A stretch of DNA of 64,000 nucleotides from Microbacteriaceae bacterium VKM Ac-2854 (GCA_013205085.1 JABMLH010000003.1:558001-622000); one strand, 5' to 3'; shown: positions 41,858 through 51,923, counted from the first letter of the stretch. Numbers and translations are program-made. Notes: generated from the letters alone by a model not told the origin.

Positions 41858-42721
41858 CTACTGGGTGCGGGCCAGGCGTTTGGCGCGGGCGGCGGCGGAG
41901 ACCTGGGTCACCACCACGATGACGATCGCGAGGAGGAAGACCGCGCTGGCGATCACGTTCGCCTCGGCCGGGATGCCGCGCGCAGCGGCGATGTAGATGT
42001 ACTTCGGGAAGGTGCTGACGGAGCCCGAGTTGAAGTTCGTGATGATGAAGTCGTCGAAGCTCAACGCGAAGCTCAGCAGTGCCGCGGCCATGATGCCGGG
42101 CAGCAGCAGCGGGAAGGTGATCCGCCAGAACACCTGCGCGGGCGAGGCGTACAGGTCGCGTCCGGCCTCCTCCAGCCGCGGATCCAGGCTCGCCACGCGC
42201 GCCTTCACCGTCACCACGACGAAGCTGATGCAGAACATCGTGTGCGCCAGGATGATCGTGACGAGCCCCTTCTCCGCGCCGACGGCGAGGAACTGGGCCG
42301 CGAGTCCGGCGCCGAGCACGACCTCGGGCGTCGCCATCGGCAGGAACAGCAGGAGGCTGATCGCCGAGCGGAACCGGAACCGGTAGCGCACCAGGGCGAT
42401 CGCGATCGCGGTGCCGAGCGCGGTCGCCAGCACGGTGGAGACGAGGCCGACCAGGAGGCTGTTGCCGAAGGCGGTCATCACCTCCTCGCTGGTCCACGCC
42501 GAGATCCACTTGTCGAAGGTGAAGCCGCGCCAGGCGATGTTCGAGCGCAGCGAGTCGTTGAACGAGAACACGAAGGTGTACCCGATCGGGAAGAGCAGGA
42601 AGATCAGGGCGATGGCCGTGTAGATGCCCAGCCCGAGGCCCTTGAAGCTGCGCGGCTCGCGCACGGGCTTCGTGACGGGCGCGCCCAGGAGTTCCTGAGC
42701 GGATCCGGTCGCTGTCGTCAC
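41858..42721 (-). CDS. potC: spermidine/putrescine ABC transporter permease, PotC type
   Basis: 287 residues with six transmembrane helices. The ABC-permease EAA loop is EAGRDLYASPAQVFWRITFP with the following LLLPG. It forms the membrane channel with PotB. The start overlaps the potB stop by four bases, so it is the last gene of the potDABC operon. A palindromic repeat 29 bp downstream of the stop may end the transcript. Confidence 0.9.
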   Translation of the reverse strand: MTTATGSAQELLGAPVTKPVREPRSFKGLGLGIYTAIALIFLLFPIGYTFVFSFNDSLRSNIAWRGFTFDKWISAWTSEEVMTAFGNSLLVGLVSTVLATALGTAIAIALVRYRFRFRSAISLLLFLPMATPEVVLGAGLAAQFLAVGAEKGLVTIILAHTMFCISFVVVTVKARVASLDPRLEEAGRDLYASPAQVFWRITFPLLLPGIMAAALLSFALSFDDFIITNFNSGSVSTFPKYIYIAAARGIPAEANVIASAVFLLAIVIVVVTQVSAAARAKRLARTQ

Positions 42722-43632
42722 AGGAGGTCCTCCGTTCCGCTGCGGCGGACGTAGAAGCCGACGAGGATCAGGATGACCGCCATCAGCACGATCGAGAGCG
42801 CGGCCGCCGCCGGGTAGTTCTCGAGGGTGAGGAAGTTCGCCTCGATCGCGTTACCGACCATCGAGGTCTGCGAGGAGCCGAGGAAGTCGCGGCTGGCGTT
42901 GATGTAGTCGCCGGCCGCGGGGATGAAGGTCAGCAGCGTTCCGGAGACGATGCCGGGCATCGAGAGCGGCACGGTCACCTTCAAGAACACGGTGGCCGGA
43001 TGCGCGTACAGGTCGCTGCCCGCCTCCAGCATCCGCGTGTCCAGCCGCTCCAGGGTGGTGTACAGCGGCAGCGTCATGAAGGGGATGAAGTTGTAGGTGA
43101 TGCCGAAGATCACCGCGAACGGCGTGCCGGTCAGGTGGCCGTCGGCCGGCAGGATCGCGATCGCCTTCAACGCCTGAACGACCACACTCTCGTCGGCCAG
43201 GATCTGCTTCCAGGCCAGGGTGCGCAGCAGGAAGCTGATGAAGAACGGTGCGATCACCAGGGTGAGCAGCAGGTTCTGCAGCAGCGGCTTCGAGCGCGCC
43301 TTCACTCCGATGAAGTACGCGAGCGGATAGCTGATCGCCAGCGCCAGCGCGGTCGCGATCAGCGCGTAGCCGAACGAGCGGATGGCGTGCGGCCAGTAGT
43401 CGGCCATCACCGTGAGGTAGTTCTGCCAGACGAAGCCGGGCATGTACTCGCCGATGTCGCCGTCCGGCACCTCGGCCTGGAACGAGGTGAAGATCAACGA
43501 GATCAGCGGCGTCAGGAAGAACAGCACCATGTAGGCGATGCCCGGCGCGAGCAGGATCAGCGCGATCGTGCTCCGCTTCCGGGGCGCGGCCTCGACCGGC
43601 GTCGCGGTCGAGGCGAAGGCTGCGAACGCCAC
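42718..43632 (-). CDS. potB: spermidine/putrescine ABC transporter permease, PotB type
   Basis: 304 residues with six transmembrane helices and the EAA loop EAGSDLYAHPATVFLKVTVP. A positively charged N-terminus (APRKRSTI) sets the cytoplasmic side. The GTG start is three bases after the potA stop. The spacing and order potD-potA-potB-potC mean all parts are made together. Confidence 0.9.
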   Translation of the reverse strand: MAFAAFASTATPVEAAPRKRSTIALILLAPGIAYMVLFFLTPLISLIFTSFQAEVPDGDIGEYMPGFVWQNYLTVMADYWPHAIRSFGYALIATALALAISYPLAYFIGVKARSKPLLQNLLLTLVIAPFFISFLLRTLAWKQILADESVVVQALKAIAILPADGHLTGTPFAVIFGITYNFIPFMTLPLYTTLERLDTRMLEAGSDLYAHPATVFLKVTVPLSMPGIVSGTLLTFIPAAGDYINASRDFLGSSQTSMVGNAIEANFLTLENYPAAAALSIVLMAVILILVGFYVRRSGTEDLL

Positions 43633-43635
43633 GGC

Positions 43636-44835
43636 TCAGGCCTCTTCGAGTTCCGTCTTGAGCAGCGAGCGCTTCTGCACGGCGATCGACCGGGTCGACT
43701 CGTCGGAGGCGAAGCGCGGGCCGGCGCCCGGCTCGTCGGCCAAGCCGAAGCCGTGCTCGTAGTTCCAGCTGACCCAGACCTCCGCGCCCTCGCCGACGAC
43801 CGGCCCGAAGACCATGTTCTGGGCGAAGACCACCAGGTTGCCGATGCCGGGCACGAGGATGGTGTACTGCGTGCTGACGCCGCTGAACGAGACGTCGACC
43901 ACTCGCCCGGGGCCGAGCGTGTTGTGCCCGGTCGGCACATCCGGCGCCTCCGTGTGCAGCATCAGCTTCTCGGGGCGTACCCCGATGGTGACCTCGCCCG
44001 CGTGACGCTGGGCGCGCGCCGTCGGCACCACGATCGGCCGACCGGCGATCTCCACGGTCATCGCGTTCGAGGTGGTGCCGGTGACCTCGCCCGTGAACAG
44101 GTTCGACTGGCCGAGGAAGTTCGCGACGAACGCCGTCTTCGGCAGCTCGTACAGCTCCTCCGGCGGCCCCATCTGCTCGATGCGGCCCTTGTTCATCACG
44201 GCGACGGTGTCGGCCATGGTCATGGCCTCCTCCTGGTCGTGCGTGACGTGCAGGAAGGTGAGTCCGACATCCATCTGGATCGACTTCAGCTCGAGCTGCA
44301 TCTGCCGGCGCAGCTTGAGGTCGAGGGCGCCGAGGGGCTCGTCCAGCAGCAGCAGTGCCGGGCGGTTCACTACCGCGCGGGCGAGCGCGACGCGCTGCTG
44401 CTGACCGCCGGAGAGCTGCATCGGTCGGCGCTGCGCGAGGTGGTCGAGTTCCACCAGCCGAAGCGCCTCGTGCGCCTTCGCGATCGGCTCGGCGATGCCG
44501 CGCCGCTTCAGCCCGAAGGCGACGTTCTCCAGGATCGACATGTGCGGGAACAGCGCGTACGACTGGAAGACCGTGTTCACCGGGCGCTGGTACGTCTTGG
44601 TGTTCGTGACGTCCTTGCCCCCGATCAGGATGCGACCGCCGGAGGGCTCCTCCAGCCCCGCGACGAGACGCAGGGTCGTGGTCTTGCCGCAGCCGGACGG
44701 GCCGAGCAAGGCGAAGAAGGAACCGGCGGGGATGGTGAGGTCCAAGTCCTCGATGGCGGTGAAGCCCGGGTAGCGCTTGCTGATTCCGACCAGCTGCAGG
44801 TCGGCGCCGCTCTCGGCGAAGGTTCCCACGGCCAT
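43636..44835 (-). CDS. potA: spermidine/putrescine ABC transporter ATP-binding protein
   Basis: 399 residues. The nucleotide-binding domain has Walker [12 protein letters not shown]-loop [11 protein letters not shown], signature LSGGQQQR, Walker [13 protein letters not shown] and switch [11 protein letters not shown]-terminal TOBE regulatory domain (about 270-370, [13 protein letters not shown]) marks the polyamine/iron MOI family. The ATG at 44835 overlaps the potD stop by one base (TGATG), a tight translational coupling. Confidence 0.94.
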   Translation of the reverse strand: MAVGTFAESGADLQLVGISKRYPGFTAIEDLDLTIPAGSFFALLGPSGCGKTTTLRLVAGLEEPSGGRILIGGKDVTNTKTYQRPVNTVFQSYALFPHMSILENVAFGLKRRGIAEPIAKAHEALRLVELDHLAQRRPMQLSGGQQQRVALARAVVNRPALLLLDEPLGALDLKLRRQMQLELKSIQMDVGLTFLHVTHDQEEAMTMADTVAVMNKGRIEQMGPPEELYELPKTAFVANFLGQSNLFTGEVTGTTSNAMTVEIAGRPIVVPTARAQRHAGEVTIGVRPEKLMLHTEAPDVPTGHNTLGPGRVVDVSFSGVSTQYTILVPGIGNLVVFAQNMVFGPVVGEGAEVWVSWNYEHGFGLADEPGAGPRFASDESTRSIAVQKRSLLKTELEEA

Positions 44836-46064
44836 CAGATGCCCAGCAGCACTTTCTGGAACTCGGCCTGGTAGTCCTTCTCCTCCTGCGCGGAGAGCGT
44901 GCGGAAGACGTGCGCCTTCGACAGGGTCTCCTCGTTGGGGAAGATGAGCTGGTTCTCGGCCAGCTCGGGATCGATGTTCTCCATGGCTTCCTTCGCTCCG
45001 TCGACGGGGGTGATGTAGTTCACCCAGGCGGCCACCTCGGCGGCGACCTCGGGTTCGTAGTAGTAGTTCATCAGGGCTTCGGCGTTGGCCTTGCGGGTGG
45101 AACCCATCGGCACCACGAAGGTGTCGTTCCACAGGGTGCCGCCGGAGTCGGGCAGCGCGAACTCCCACTTGTCGCCGGCCTCGGCGTTGATCAGCGTGAT
45201 GTCGCCCGACCAGGCGATGGCCGCGAGGGTGTCCTCGTTCTGCAGATCGTTCAGGTAGGCGTTGCCCTTGATGTTGCGGATCTGGCCCTCATCGACCTGC
45301 TTGCGGAACACGTCGATCGCGTTCATGAACTGGTCCTCGCCCCACTTCCCGGCGATGTCCGTACCCTGCGACTGCATGATGATGCCGATCGTGTCGCGCA
45401 TCTCGCTGAGCACCCCGACGCGGCCGCGCAGCGCCGGATCCCAGAGGTCGTCGACGCTGGCGAGGCCGTTCGGCAGCTTCTCCTTGTTCCAGACGATGCC
45501 GGCGAATCCTGCCTGCCACGGCAGCGAGAGGTGCCGCCCCGGGTCGAAGTCGGGATTCGCCAGCGACGGCGTCAGGTTCGAGATGTTGGGGATGTTCGCG
45601 TGGTCGAGTTCCTGCACGTAGCCACGGCGCACGAGCCGCGAGACCATCCATTCGGTCAGGCAGACGGTGTCGGAGCCGGGGTACTGGCCGAGGGCGAGCT
45701 GGTCCTTGACCTTGCCGTAGTAGGAGTTGTTGTCGTCGACCGCCACGTTGTAGCTGACCGCGATGCCGGTCTCCTCCTCGAACGCCATCAGCGTCGGGTA
45801 GTTGCCGTCGTCGTCCTCGTCGAGGTAGGCGGGCCAGTTGTCCCACACCAGGCGCTTGTCGGTCGCGGAGGCGTCGGCTGCGGCCGTCGGGGCCGGCCGG
45901 GACCCGACGGGCGCGCACGCGGCGAGCGCGAGGCCGGCGGCACCGAGGCCGAGGCCGCCGAGCACCGCGCGTCGACTGAGCTGGGCCGCCCGGCCGCCGG
46001 CGGAGGATCGCGCGAGGGCGATGGCCTGGCGGAGGAGCGGATCCCTCGGATCGGGTCGGGTCAT
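44835..46064 (-). CDS. potD: polyamine-binding lipoprotein of the Pot ABC transporter
   Basis: 409 residues, periplasmic-binding-protein fold specific for spermidine/putrescine ([13 protein letters not shown] opens the mature part; WSGDITLIN and FVVPMGS line the ligand cleft in the family). The signal peptide combines a twin-arginine motif SRRAVLG (residues 30-36) with a lipobox LAAC (Cys50), so it is probably folded before export and then lipid-anchored. AGGAG lies 8 nt before the ATG. It is the first gene of potDABC. The nearby gabT pair and aldehyde dehydrogenase suggest that putrescine is taken up for catabolism. Confidence 0.92.
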   Translation of the reverse strand: MTRPDPRDPLLRQAIALARSSAGGRAAQLSRRAVLGGLGLGAAGLALAACAPVGSRPAPTAAADASATDKRLVWDNWPAYLDEDDDGNYPTLMAFEEETGIAVSYNVAVDDNNSYYGKVKDQLALGQYPGSDTVCLTEWMVSRLVRRGYVQELDHANIPNISNLTPSLANPDFDPGRHLSLPWQAGFAGIVWNKEKLPNGLASVDDLWDPALRGRVGVLSEMRDTIGIIMQSQGTDIAGKWGEDQFMNAIDVFRKQVDEGQIRNIKGNAYLNDLQNEDTLAAIAWSGDITLINAEAGDKWEFALPDSGGTLWNDTFVVPMGSTRKANAEALMNYYYEPEVAAEVAAWVNYITPVDGAKEAMENIDPELAENQLIFPNEETLSKAHVFRTLSAQEEKDYQAEFQKVLLGI

Positions 46065-46192
46065 GCCTGCGACTCCTGAATGCGTCGTTCCCCGGGTATC
46101 GGGAAGGCCGTCAACTTTCCTGAACTATGGCACAGGAGATCCGTGACTGTCGATCACGAACGGGGCAAAAGCCCCATTCCGAAACATGATCT

Positions 46193-49000
46193 TCACGAAT
46201 TCAGCATCAGATCGGTCAGATCGCTGCGGAATCTGTCGCCCGGCGCGGAATGGGCGACCCTTTCGATCCGTCCGTCCCGCAGCACGAGCATCCGTGATTC
46301 GTCGGCGCAGAACGGCACCACGACGCGCGGCCCGAGCAGGGCGCGGACCTCCGCGGGGGTGACGCCGTCGAAGAGCACCACGCCCTGCGATCGAGCACGA
46401 TCGAAGCGGGCGCGGGCGGCGTGCCATTGATCGACCGTGCCGCACAGGGCCGCGGTCGGCGCGCGTTCCGATTCCGGCACCGTCACCTCCTCGAGCAGCG
46501 CGCCCGCCGCTCGCAGCCGATCGGCCGTCGCCGCGGACCGTGAAGCCACGACCGCGATGGGCGCCCGCCCGAAGGGCAGCGCCGCCAGCGGAACCGCCGC
46601 GGCGTTGCGAAGATCCTTCGTCTGCGGCGACGCGCGGTAGACCTGGATCCGTTCGCCCCGCCACAGCCCGCCACCCGGCGGCAGGCTCGGGTCGAACGGC
46701 CCGTCCACGCCGGCGAGCTGATGCTCCTGTCGGCTGGACATCCGCAGGACGAGGGCGCGACCGAACAGGGGCTGCAGTCCGGCGAGTCCGTCGGCGAGTC
46801 GCTGGGCGGAGGCGACGACCGCGCCTCCCGCCGCGGGCGCGGTTCGCAGGATCGTCGCCAATGCCTCCAGGACGGTGCGCTGGTGATCGGGCGGATAGCG
46901 GCGCAGCAGCAGGTCGAGATCGTCGATCAGGAGCGAGCCGGGGTTCCTCGCGTTCGCTCCGGCGGTGAGCACATCCCACGCCGCCTCCGGCATCGACGCG
47001 TCCAGTCGGATGATCCCGCCACGCCGTTGCGCGAGGAGTGCATCGATCGCTCCGGACTTCCCGGAGCCGGCCGTGCCGAGCACGAGCAGGTTGCCGACCC
47101 CGAGCTGCTGCGGATCCTGCCGCTGCTCGTCGGGGCGATCCACAAGGCCCAGCAGGGCGTCGGCGAGGGCGTCGACCGGATGATCGGGCAGCGGCAGCAC
47201 AGCCGGCAGCGGATCCAACCACGGCCGGTGCACCCGCGTGCCGGCGTCATCGGGGCGGAGAACGCGTTCCGCGTCCGCCGGCTCCGCGAGAGCACCCTGC
47301 ACCAGCACCGGCCCATCGGCCGCGCCGAGCACGAAGCGGCCGGGCGCGCCCGCGGACAACCGCACCGCGGCGTCGGATCCGACGACGAGCCGGGAGTCGT
47401 TGGCGTCGTTCACGCGCAGCGAGACGCGCAGTCCGCAGTTCGCGGCGACCGCATCGCGGACCACACCGGCCGGGCGCTGCGTGCACAGCACGAGATGCAC
47501 CCCGAGCGAGCGTCCACGCGCCGACACGTCGGCGAAGAGCGCGTGCAACTCGGGCGACTGCTCCAGCAGGAAGGCGCACTCGTCCACCATCACCACCAGC
47601 CGCGCGAGCCCGTGCGCGACCGGCGCGGCGACGTCCTTCACCCCGACTTCAGCGAGCCGACGCTCGCGCCGACGCAGCTCGGCCGACAGGCTGCGGAAGG
47701 CCCGGCTCGCCTCCCCCGGCGCGAGATCGGTGATGATGCCGAGGCAGTGCGGCAGCGCGGCGAGGTGCGAGAAGGTGGCGCCGCCCTTGAAATCCGCGAG
47801 CAGGAAGGTCACGTCGGCGGGCGAGAAGCGCGCGGCGAGGGCGAGCACCCAGGCGGTCAGGAACTCGCTCTTGCCGCTTCCGGTCGTGCCGCCGACGATG
47901 GCGTGCGGGCCGTCGGCGGCGAGGTCGATCGTCACCGGGCCGCGTTCTCCGATGCCGACGACCACGCCCAATCCGGCGCGCGCGTCCGGCGCCCGATCGG
48001 CCGCGAGGAGGCTCCGCAGCGGTACCCGACTCGGCGCGCCGGCGCCGTCGAGCGCCGGCGCGGCCTCGGCGAGAGCGCGTGCGAAGTCGGCGGCCTCCTG
48101 CTCCGCGAGCAGTTCGATCCGGAGCTGCTCCGTGACGCCGCGGCCGCGACGCCCGACGACGCTCGCCGTTCGCGGGCCGTCGATCCGCACCACGCAGCGG
48201 CAGCGTGGCGGCAGCTCGCCGGCGGTGGGCGCGAGGGCGAGCAACGCACCGCTCGCCGGTGCTGGAGCGGAGTCCAGGAACGCATCCGCGACGGTGAGGA
48301 TCGGCGTCGTCGCGTGCGGCGAATCCTTCGTCGACGGATGCGGCAGGCCCGATGCCCACGACCACGCGGCCCCGTCCGGGAGGGCGATCCGCACGGCGGA
48401 GGGCGGCAGTTCGTTCGCGAGTTGGATCAGCAGCGCCCGCAGGTACGCTCGGGCGAGGCTCGCCTCGCCGTGCACCCCGATCCCGTCGGCGAGCACCACC
48501 CGCATCGGCGCGTCGTCGAGACGACGCCCGTCGGAGACGAGCGGGTCGTCGTCCGGTCCGTCGATCGGTACCGCGCTCGCGGTCACGCCGGCCCCCAGCA
48601 CCACGGATGCGTTCGCGGGCGATCCGCGCCAGCGCGCATCCGCCGGCACGTCGCCGGCGAGGATCGCGTGGGCTCCGGGACCCGCGCGCCACGCCGCCCG
48701 GCGCTCCTCGTCGTGCGCCAGCGCGATCTGCCCCCTCGCTCGGTCCCTCGCGTCGGTGTACTCCCGCCGCGCGCGCCGATCGTCGCGCCGACGCACCCGG
48801 AGCCCGTCCGCGTATCCGGCCACCGCGACGACGGGCCCCAGGGCCGCGAACGCGAGCACGTACGGCGACTGCGTCAGCGCCCAGATCAGGCCGGAGGCCA
48901 GCACCGGCGCGATCGCGGCCAGCAGCGGGAAGGCCGGGCGCCGCGCCGGCTCCGGCGCGCTCGGGATGCGGATGCGCGGGGGCGCGACAAGAGGATCCAT
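46193..49000 (-). CDS. EccC/FtsK-SpoIIIE-like membrane ATPase
   Basis: 935 residues. Two N-terminal transmembrane helices (about 25-70) are followed by a basic helix, a region of beta structure and two FtsK/SpoIIIE ATPase domains. The first has a full Walker A GGTTGSGKSEF (about 367), VTFLLADFKGGATF, the Walker B-like LVVMVDECAFLL and the FtsK arginine-region TQRPAGVV. The second has GTAGSGKSGA (about 647) and LLIDDLDLLL. A degenerate third region closes the protein. This is the order seen in EccC/EssC type VII secretion motors. No ESX partner genes are in the window. It is the last gene of the kinase/Ig/MoxR cluster. Confidence 0.85.
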   Translation of the reverse strand: MDPLVAPPRIRIPSAPEPARRPAFPLLAAIAPVLASGLIWALTQSPYVLAFAALGPVVAVAGYADGLRVRRRDDRRARREYTDARDRARGQIALAHDEERRAAWRAGPGAHAILAGDVPADARWRGSPANASVVLGAGVTASAVPIDGPDDDPLVSDGRRLDDAPMRVVLADGIGVHGEASLARAYLRALLIQLANELPPSAVRIALPDGAAWSWASGLPHPSTKDSPHATTPILTVADAFLDSAPAPASGALLALAPTAGELPPRCRCVVRIDGPRTASVVGRRGRGVTEQLRIELLAEQEAADFARALAEAAPALDGAGAPSRVPLRSLLAADRAPDARAGLGVVVGIGERGPVTIDLAADGPHAIVGGTTGSGKSEFLTAWVLALAARFSPADVTFLLADFKGGATFSHLAALPHCLGIITDLAPGEASRAFRSLSAELRRRERRLAEVGVKDVAAPVAHGLARLVVMVDECAFLLEQSPELHALFADVSARGRSLGVHLVLCTQRPAGVVRDAVAANCGLRVSLRVNDANDSRLVVGSDAAVRLSAGAPGRFVLGAADGPVLVQGALAEPADAERVLRPDDAGTRVHRPWLDPLPAVLPLPDHPVDALADALLGLVDRPDEQRQDPQQLGVGNLLVLGTAGSGKSGAIDALLAQRRGGIIRLDASMPEAAWDVLTAGANARNPGSLLIDDLDLLLRRYPPDHQRTVLEALATILRTAPAAGGAVVASAQRLADGLAGLQPLFGRALVLRMSSRQEHQLAGVDGPFDPSLPPGGGLWRGERIQVYRASPQTKDLRNAAAVPLAALPFGRAPIAVVASRSAATADRLRAAGALLEEVTVPESERAPTAALCGTVDQWHAARARFDRARSQGVVLFDGVTPAEVRALLGPRVVVPFCADESRMLVLRDGRIERVAHSAPGDRFRSDLTDLMLNS

Positions 49001-49086
49001 CGATCCAGCACAGCACGAGCAGGCCACTGATCGACGTTCCCGGGAGAACTCCCGGGCTCCGCGTGCCTGTGGAGGAACCGACGCCC

Positions 49087-49164
49087 GCCGACGACGCCCG
49101 CCGACACCGCCCGCCGACGACGCCCGCCGACACCGCCCGCCGACGACGCCCGCCGACACCGCAG
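49087..49164. repeat. three 26-nt tandem units within the surface cluster
   Basis: Units starting GCCGACGACGCCCGCC occupy 49087-49112, 49113-49138 and 49139-49164; only the last two bases of the third differ. Each unit is itself two related 13-nt halves. The block fills most of the 182-bp gap between the FHA and EccC-like genes. Confidence 0.85.
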
Positions 49165-49182
49165 GCCGCAGCGCTCAGCGTC

Positions 49183-49743
49183 TCAGCGGGCGGCCTTCTC
49201 CACCGACATCTCGACCCCGGACAGCCGCACCAGGCTCCCCGCCGCCGCTCGGTAGCGCTTGCCGGCCTCCAGCGGCAGCTCCGCCTCCCCCACGGCGACC
49301 AACACCGTGCCGTTGGAGGACCAGCGGTCGCGCACCCACAGTCCGTCGCCGTCGAAGCCGAACTCGAGGTGGGTCTTCGACATCGAGCGACTCGGATCGG
49401 TGATGGCCAGCACGTGCCGGAACGACTCACCGGCATCCGGTACCGGCTGGCGACCGATCAGGCCGCTGCCGGTCACGATCGCGTGCTGCCCGGTCGAGAA
49501 CGAGAGCAGCATCAGGCCGCTCATCGGCGCACGAGCGGGGTCCGCCGTGGCGGCGGCGCGGCGGTGCCGCCCGGTCGACAGACCCGGCAACCAGGCGCGC
49601 TGCGCTGGATCGAGCACGGTGGTGTCTCCCGCGGCGCCGAGGCTGGAGTACGAACCGGTCACTTGCGAGGAGACGGGCGTTCCGCACTCGCCGCAGAGGA
49701 TCGCTCCGGCAGCGAGGGCCGAGCCGCAGTTGCTGCAGATCAC
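49183..49743 (-). CDS. zinc-ribbon and FHA-domain protein
   Basis: 186 residues. The N-terminus is a zinc ribbon with two CxxC pairs (CSNCGSALAAGAILCGECG). After a linker of about 50 residues comes a forkhead-associated domain that would bind phosphothreonine: GLIGRQPV, then SMSKTHLEFG and DRWSSNGT, which carry the conserved Arg, Ser-His and Asn. The gene overlaps the transglutaminase-type gene by four bases. It is the cytoplasmic phospho-reader nearest to the EccC-like motor. Confidence 0.88.
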   Translation of the reverse strand: MICSNCGSALAAGAILCGECGTPVSSQVTGSYSSLGAAGDTTVLDPAQRAWLPGLSTGRHRRAAATADPARAPMSGLMLLSFSTGQHAIVTGSGLIGRQPVPDAGESFRHVLAITDPSRSMSKTHLEFGFDGDGLWVRDRWSSNGTVLVAVGEAELPLEAGKRYRAAAGSLVRLSGVEMSVEKAAR

Positions 49744-51923
49744 AGAGTCCGACCTTTCCTCTGGCTATGGTAGCGGCGAGCGGGGCGGCGGATGGAGGCG
49801 AGGGAGAGAGCCCAGCGCACGCGCAGCCGCAACGGCGCCCCCGGGCGCAGTCCCCTGCGCAGCTGCGGCAGAGCGGCCCAGACCCGTTCCGGCTCCTCGC
49901 TCGGAATCGGCAACGGGTCGAAGGCGGCTCGGTCGGCCAGCCGGGCGAGAGTGAGGGCGCGGGGATCCATCAGGGCCCGCGCGATGTCGAGGCGGTTCCC
50001 GCCGGGCGGTGGCGCCACCCCGCGGTCGGTCGCCGCGTCGAGGTAGTCGGACCAGGCGCCGAGCAGGCGCGCGCGCGGGTCGCGCGCGCGAAGTCGCCGA
50101 CGACGGCGGAACGCCTTGATCCCGATGATCAGGGCGGGCGGGAGCAGCACCAGCGCGAGCGCGAGCGCTCCGGCCACGACCCAGGTCGGCAGGGCGGCGC
50201 CGCGATCCGGTGGGGCCGGATCGACGTCGGTCCCCTCCTGATTCCCCGCGGCGTCGCTCTTCTGCTGCGGCACGGGAGGCTCGACCACCGCCTGCGGTCG
50301 CGCCGTGGGCACCGCGGCATCGGGCAGGCGCTGCGGGGCGTCGCTGCGGTGCGGAGTCACATCGACCACCACCCAACCCCGCTCCGCCGTGAACACCTCC
50401 AGCCACGCGACGGCGTCGCGACCGCGCACCACCGCCTTCGCGTCCGTAGCCGACTCCGCATCGAAGCCGACGCCGACCCGGGCGGGGAACCCCGCTCGGT
50501 CGGCGAAGAGGGCCGCCGCGCTCGCGTACTGCTCGCCGTCGCCGACCATCGGCTCCGTCGTCAGCATCTCCTCCAGCCGGCCGAGCGAATGACCTGGGCG
50601 GCTCGGTGCGCCGCCGGTCTCCGCCCCGTGGCTGAGGTACCCGGTGGCGAGCATCGCGTCGAGAGCGCTGGCGAGCCGGACGCCCGGGCGGTCCGACCCG
50701 ACGGCGGCACCGTCGAAGTACTCGTCGACCAGGTCGGAATCCGCGCTGCTGCGCAGCATCGTCGCGGCTCCTGGGGTGAGCGGGCCGAGCTCGTCCGGGT
50801 CGAGGCGGACCGCCGAACCCGCGACCACGTTCACGGTTGCTCCCGCCCCGAGCGACGGTACCGTCAGCGCGGTGCCGTCGGTCGCCGAGTAGTACGCCGA
50901 GACGCCGTCGGCGCCGAGCGTCGGTACGCCGGCCCCGAGCGGCAACGGCACCCACGGCTCGTCGAGCGCCACGATCGTGATCCGCGCGGCCCCGGCCCCT
51001 CCGCCGCCCGCGGGCAAGCGCCGGAAGTCGGGGGCGGAACGCGGCCCGAGAACCACGCCGTCGTAGTCGTCCAGACGAGCGAGCGTGAACCGCGTGCCGG
51101 CCGCCACATCCGCGGCGGTGAAGAGCACGGTCTCGGCGGTGTCGGAGCCGAACCAGCGACGGAACGCGGAGAGCGGGCTCGCCAGGGCGGCCGCATCGAT
51201 CGGCGGCTCGACGAGTTCGCGCGGTACGACCCGATCCGGCCCGAGCGGGATCACCGCCGCCGCCCCGCTGCCGATCACGGCGCAGACGACCAGCACGCCG
51301 ACAGGAAGCAGCAGGCTCCTGGCCCGGATCCGCGCGGCGGCGACGTTCACGGCGGCGACGGCGAGCACACCGAGCAGCAGGAGCACACCGCTCACCACCG
51401 CCGCTGCCACCGCCGGCGTCGGCGTCGCGCCCCGGACGCCGAACGCGGCGGCGAACAGAGCGATCAGGAGCGGGCCGATCGCGGCTCGGCGGCCGCCCGC
51501 CGTCGCCCACGCGGTGCCGAGCAGCACCACGAGGTAGCCGGGCACGAGGAGTCCGTCGCCTCCGCCCAGCGGAGTCGCGGCCGTGAGTACGTCCCGCCAA
51601 CCGGCGACGCACGCCCCGGCGAAGCCGATCAGTCCGGCGATGGTCGGCAACGTGCCGCCGGCCGCCTCGTCCGGCACGGCGACGACGGCGCCGAGCAGCA
51701 CGTCGAACACGATCGCGGCGACGAACCAGGCTCGCCGGCGCGCCCCCGTCCGCCGCCGCCAGAGCGATCCCGTCACCGCACCGGCGGCGAGCGCGGCGAG
51801 ACCCGCCGGCAAGAACGCGGGCCAGCCGTACAGCGGAGCGATCAGGCTCGCCGCAGCGGCGCACGCCAGCACCGCGACGCAGAGCGCCGTCGTGACGCGG
51901 CGGATCGACGCTCGATCGGTCAC
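49740..51923 (-). CDS. TgpA-like transglutaminase-fold membrane protein, catalytic residues lost
   Basis: 727 residues: about seven N-terminal transmembrane helices (1-215), an extracytoplasmic transglutaminase-like domain (about 230-530), a Pro-rich linker, one more helix (about 570-590) and a basic cytoplasmic tail with a DUF4129-like region. In the enzyme-core alignment the nucleophile position reads GDGEQYA (Gly for Cys, about residue 461) and the histidine position VAWLEVF (Val for His, about 501); only the Asp in VVVDVTP remains. It is therefore likely a structural pseudoenzyme. It overlaps the DUF58 and FHA genes by four bases on either side. Confidence 0.85.
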   Translation of the reverse strand: MTDRASIRRVTTALCVAVLACAAAASLIAPLYGWPAFLPAGLAALAAGAVTGSLWRRRTGARRRAWFVAAIVFDVLLGAVVAVPDEAAGGTLPTIAGLIGFAGACVAGWRDVLTAATPLGGGDGLLVPGYLVVLLGTAWATAGGRRAAIGPLLIALFAAAFGVRGATPTPAVAAAVVSGVLLLLGVLAVAAVNVAAARIRARSLLLPVGVLVVCAVIGSGAAAVIPLGPDRVVPRELVEPPIDAAALASPLSAFRRWFGSDTAETVLFTAADVAAGTRFTLARLDDYDGVVLGPRSAPDFRRLPAGGGGAGAARITIVALDEPWVPLPLGAGVPTLGADGVSAYYSATDGTALTVPSLGAGATVNVVAGSAVRLDPDELGPLTPGAATMLRSSADSDLVDEYFDGAAVGSDRPGVRLASALDAMLATGYLSHGAETGGAPSRPGHSLGRLEEMLTTEPMVGDGEQYASAAALFADRAGFPARVGVGFDAESATDAKAVVRGRDAVAWLEVFTAERGWVVVDVTPHRSDAPQRLPDAAVPTARPQAVVEPPVPQQKSDAAGNQEGTDVDPAPPDRGAALPTWVVAGALALALVLLPPALIIGIKAFRRRRRLRARDPRARLLGAWSDYLDAATDRGVAPPPGGNRLDIARALMDPRALTLARLADRAAFDPLPIPSEEPERVWAALPQLRRGLRPGAPLRLRVRWALSLASIRRPARRYHSQRKGRTL

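Noticed and set aside
46065-46192. Search for a WXG100/Esx gene next to the EccC-like ATPase
   Set aside because: The 128-bp gap is too short and no WxG-type small frame occurs there or in the 61351-61696 gap.
49087-49164. 26-nt tandem block considered as a CRISPR array or protein-coding repeat
   Set aside because: There are no spacers; as part of the ATPase it would add an Arg/Ala/Gly-rich leader before a normal membrane-protein start.
46721-49403. Long plus-strand frames opposite the EccC-like ATPase
   Set aside because: The minus strand carries complete Walker motifs and membrane helices; the plus-strand products are low-complexity shadows.
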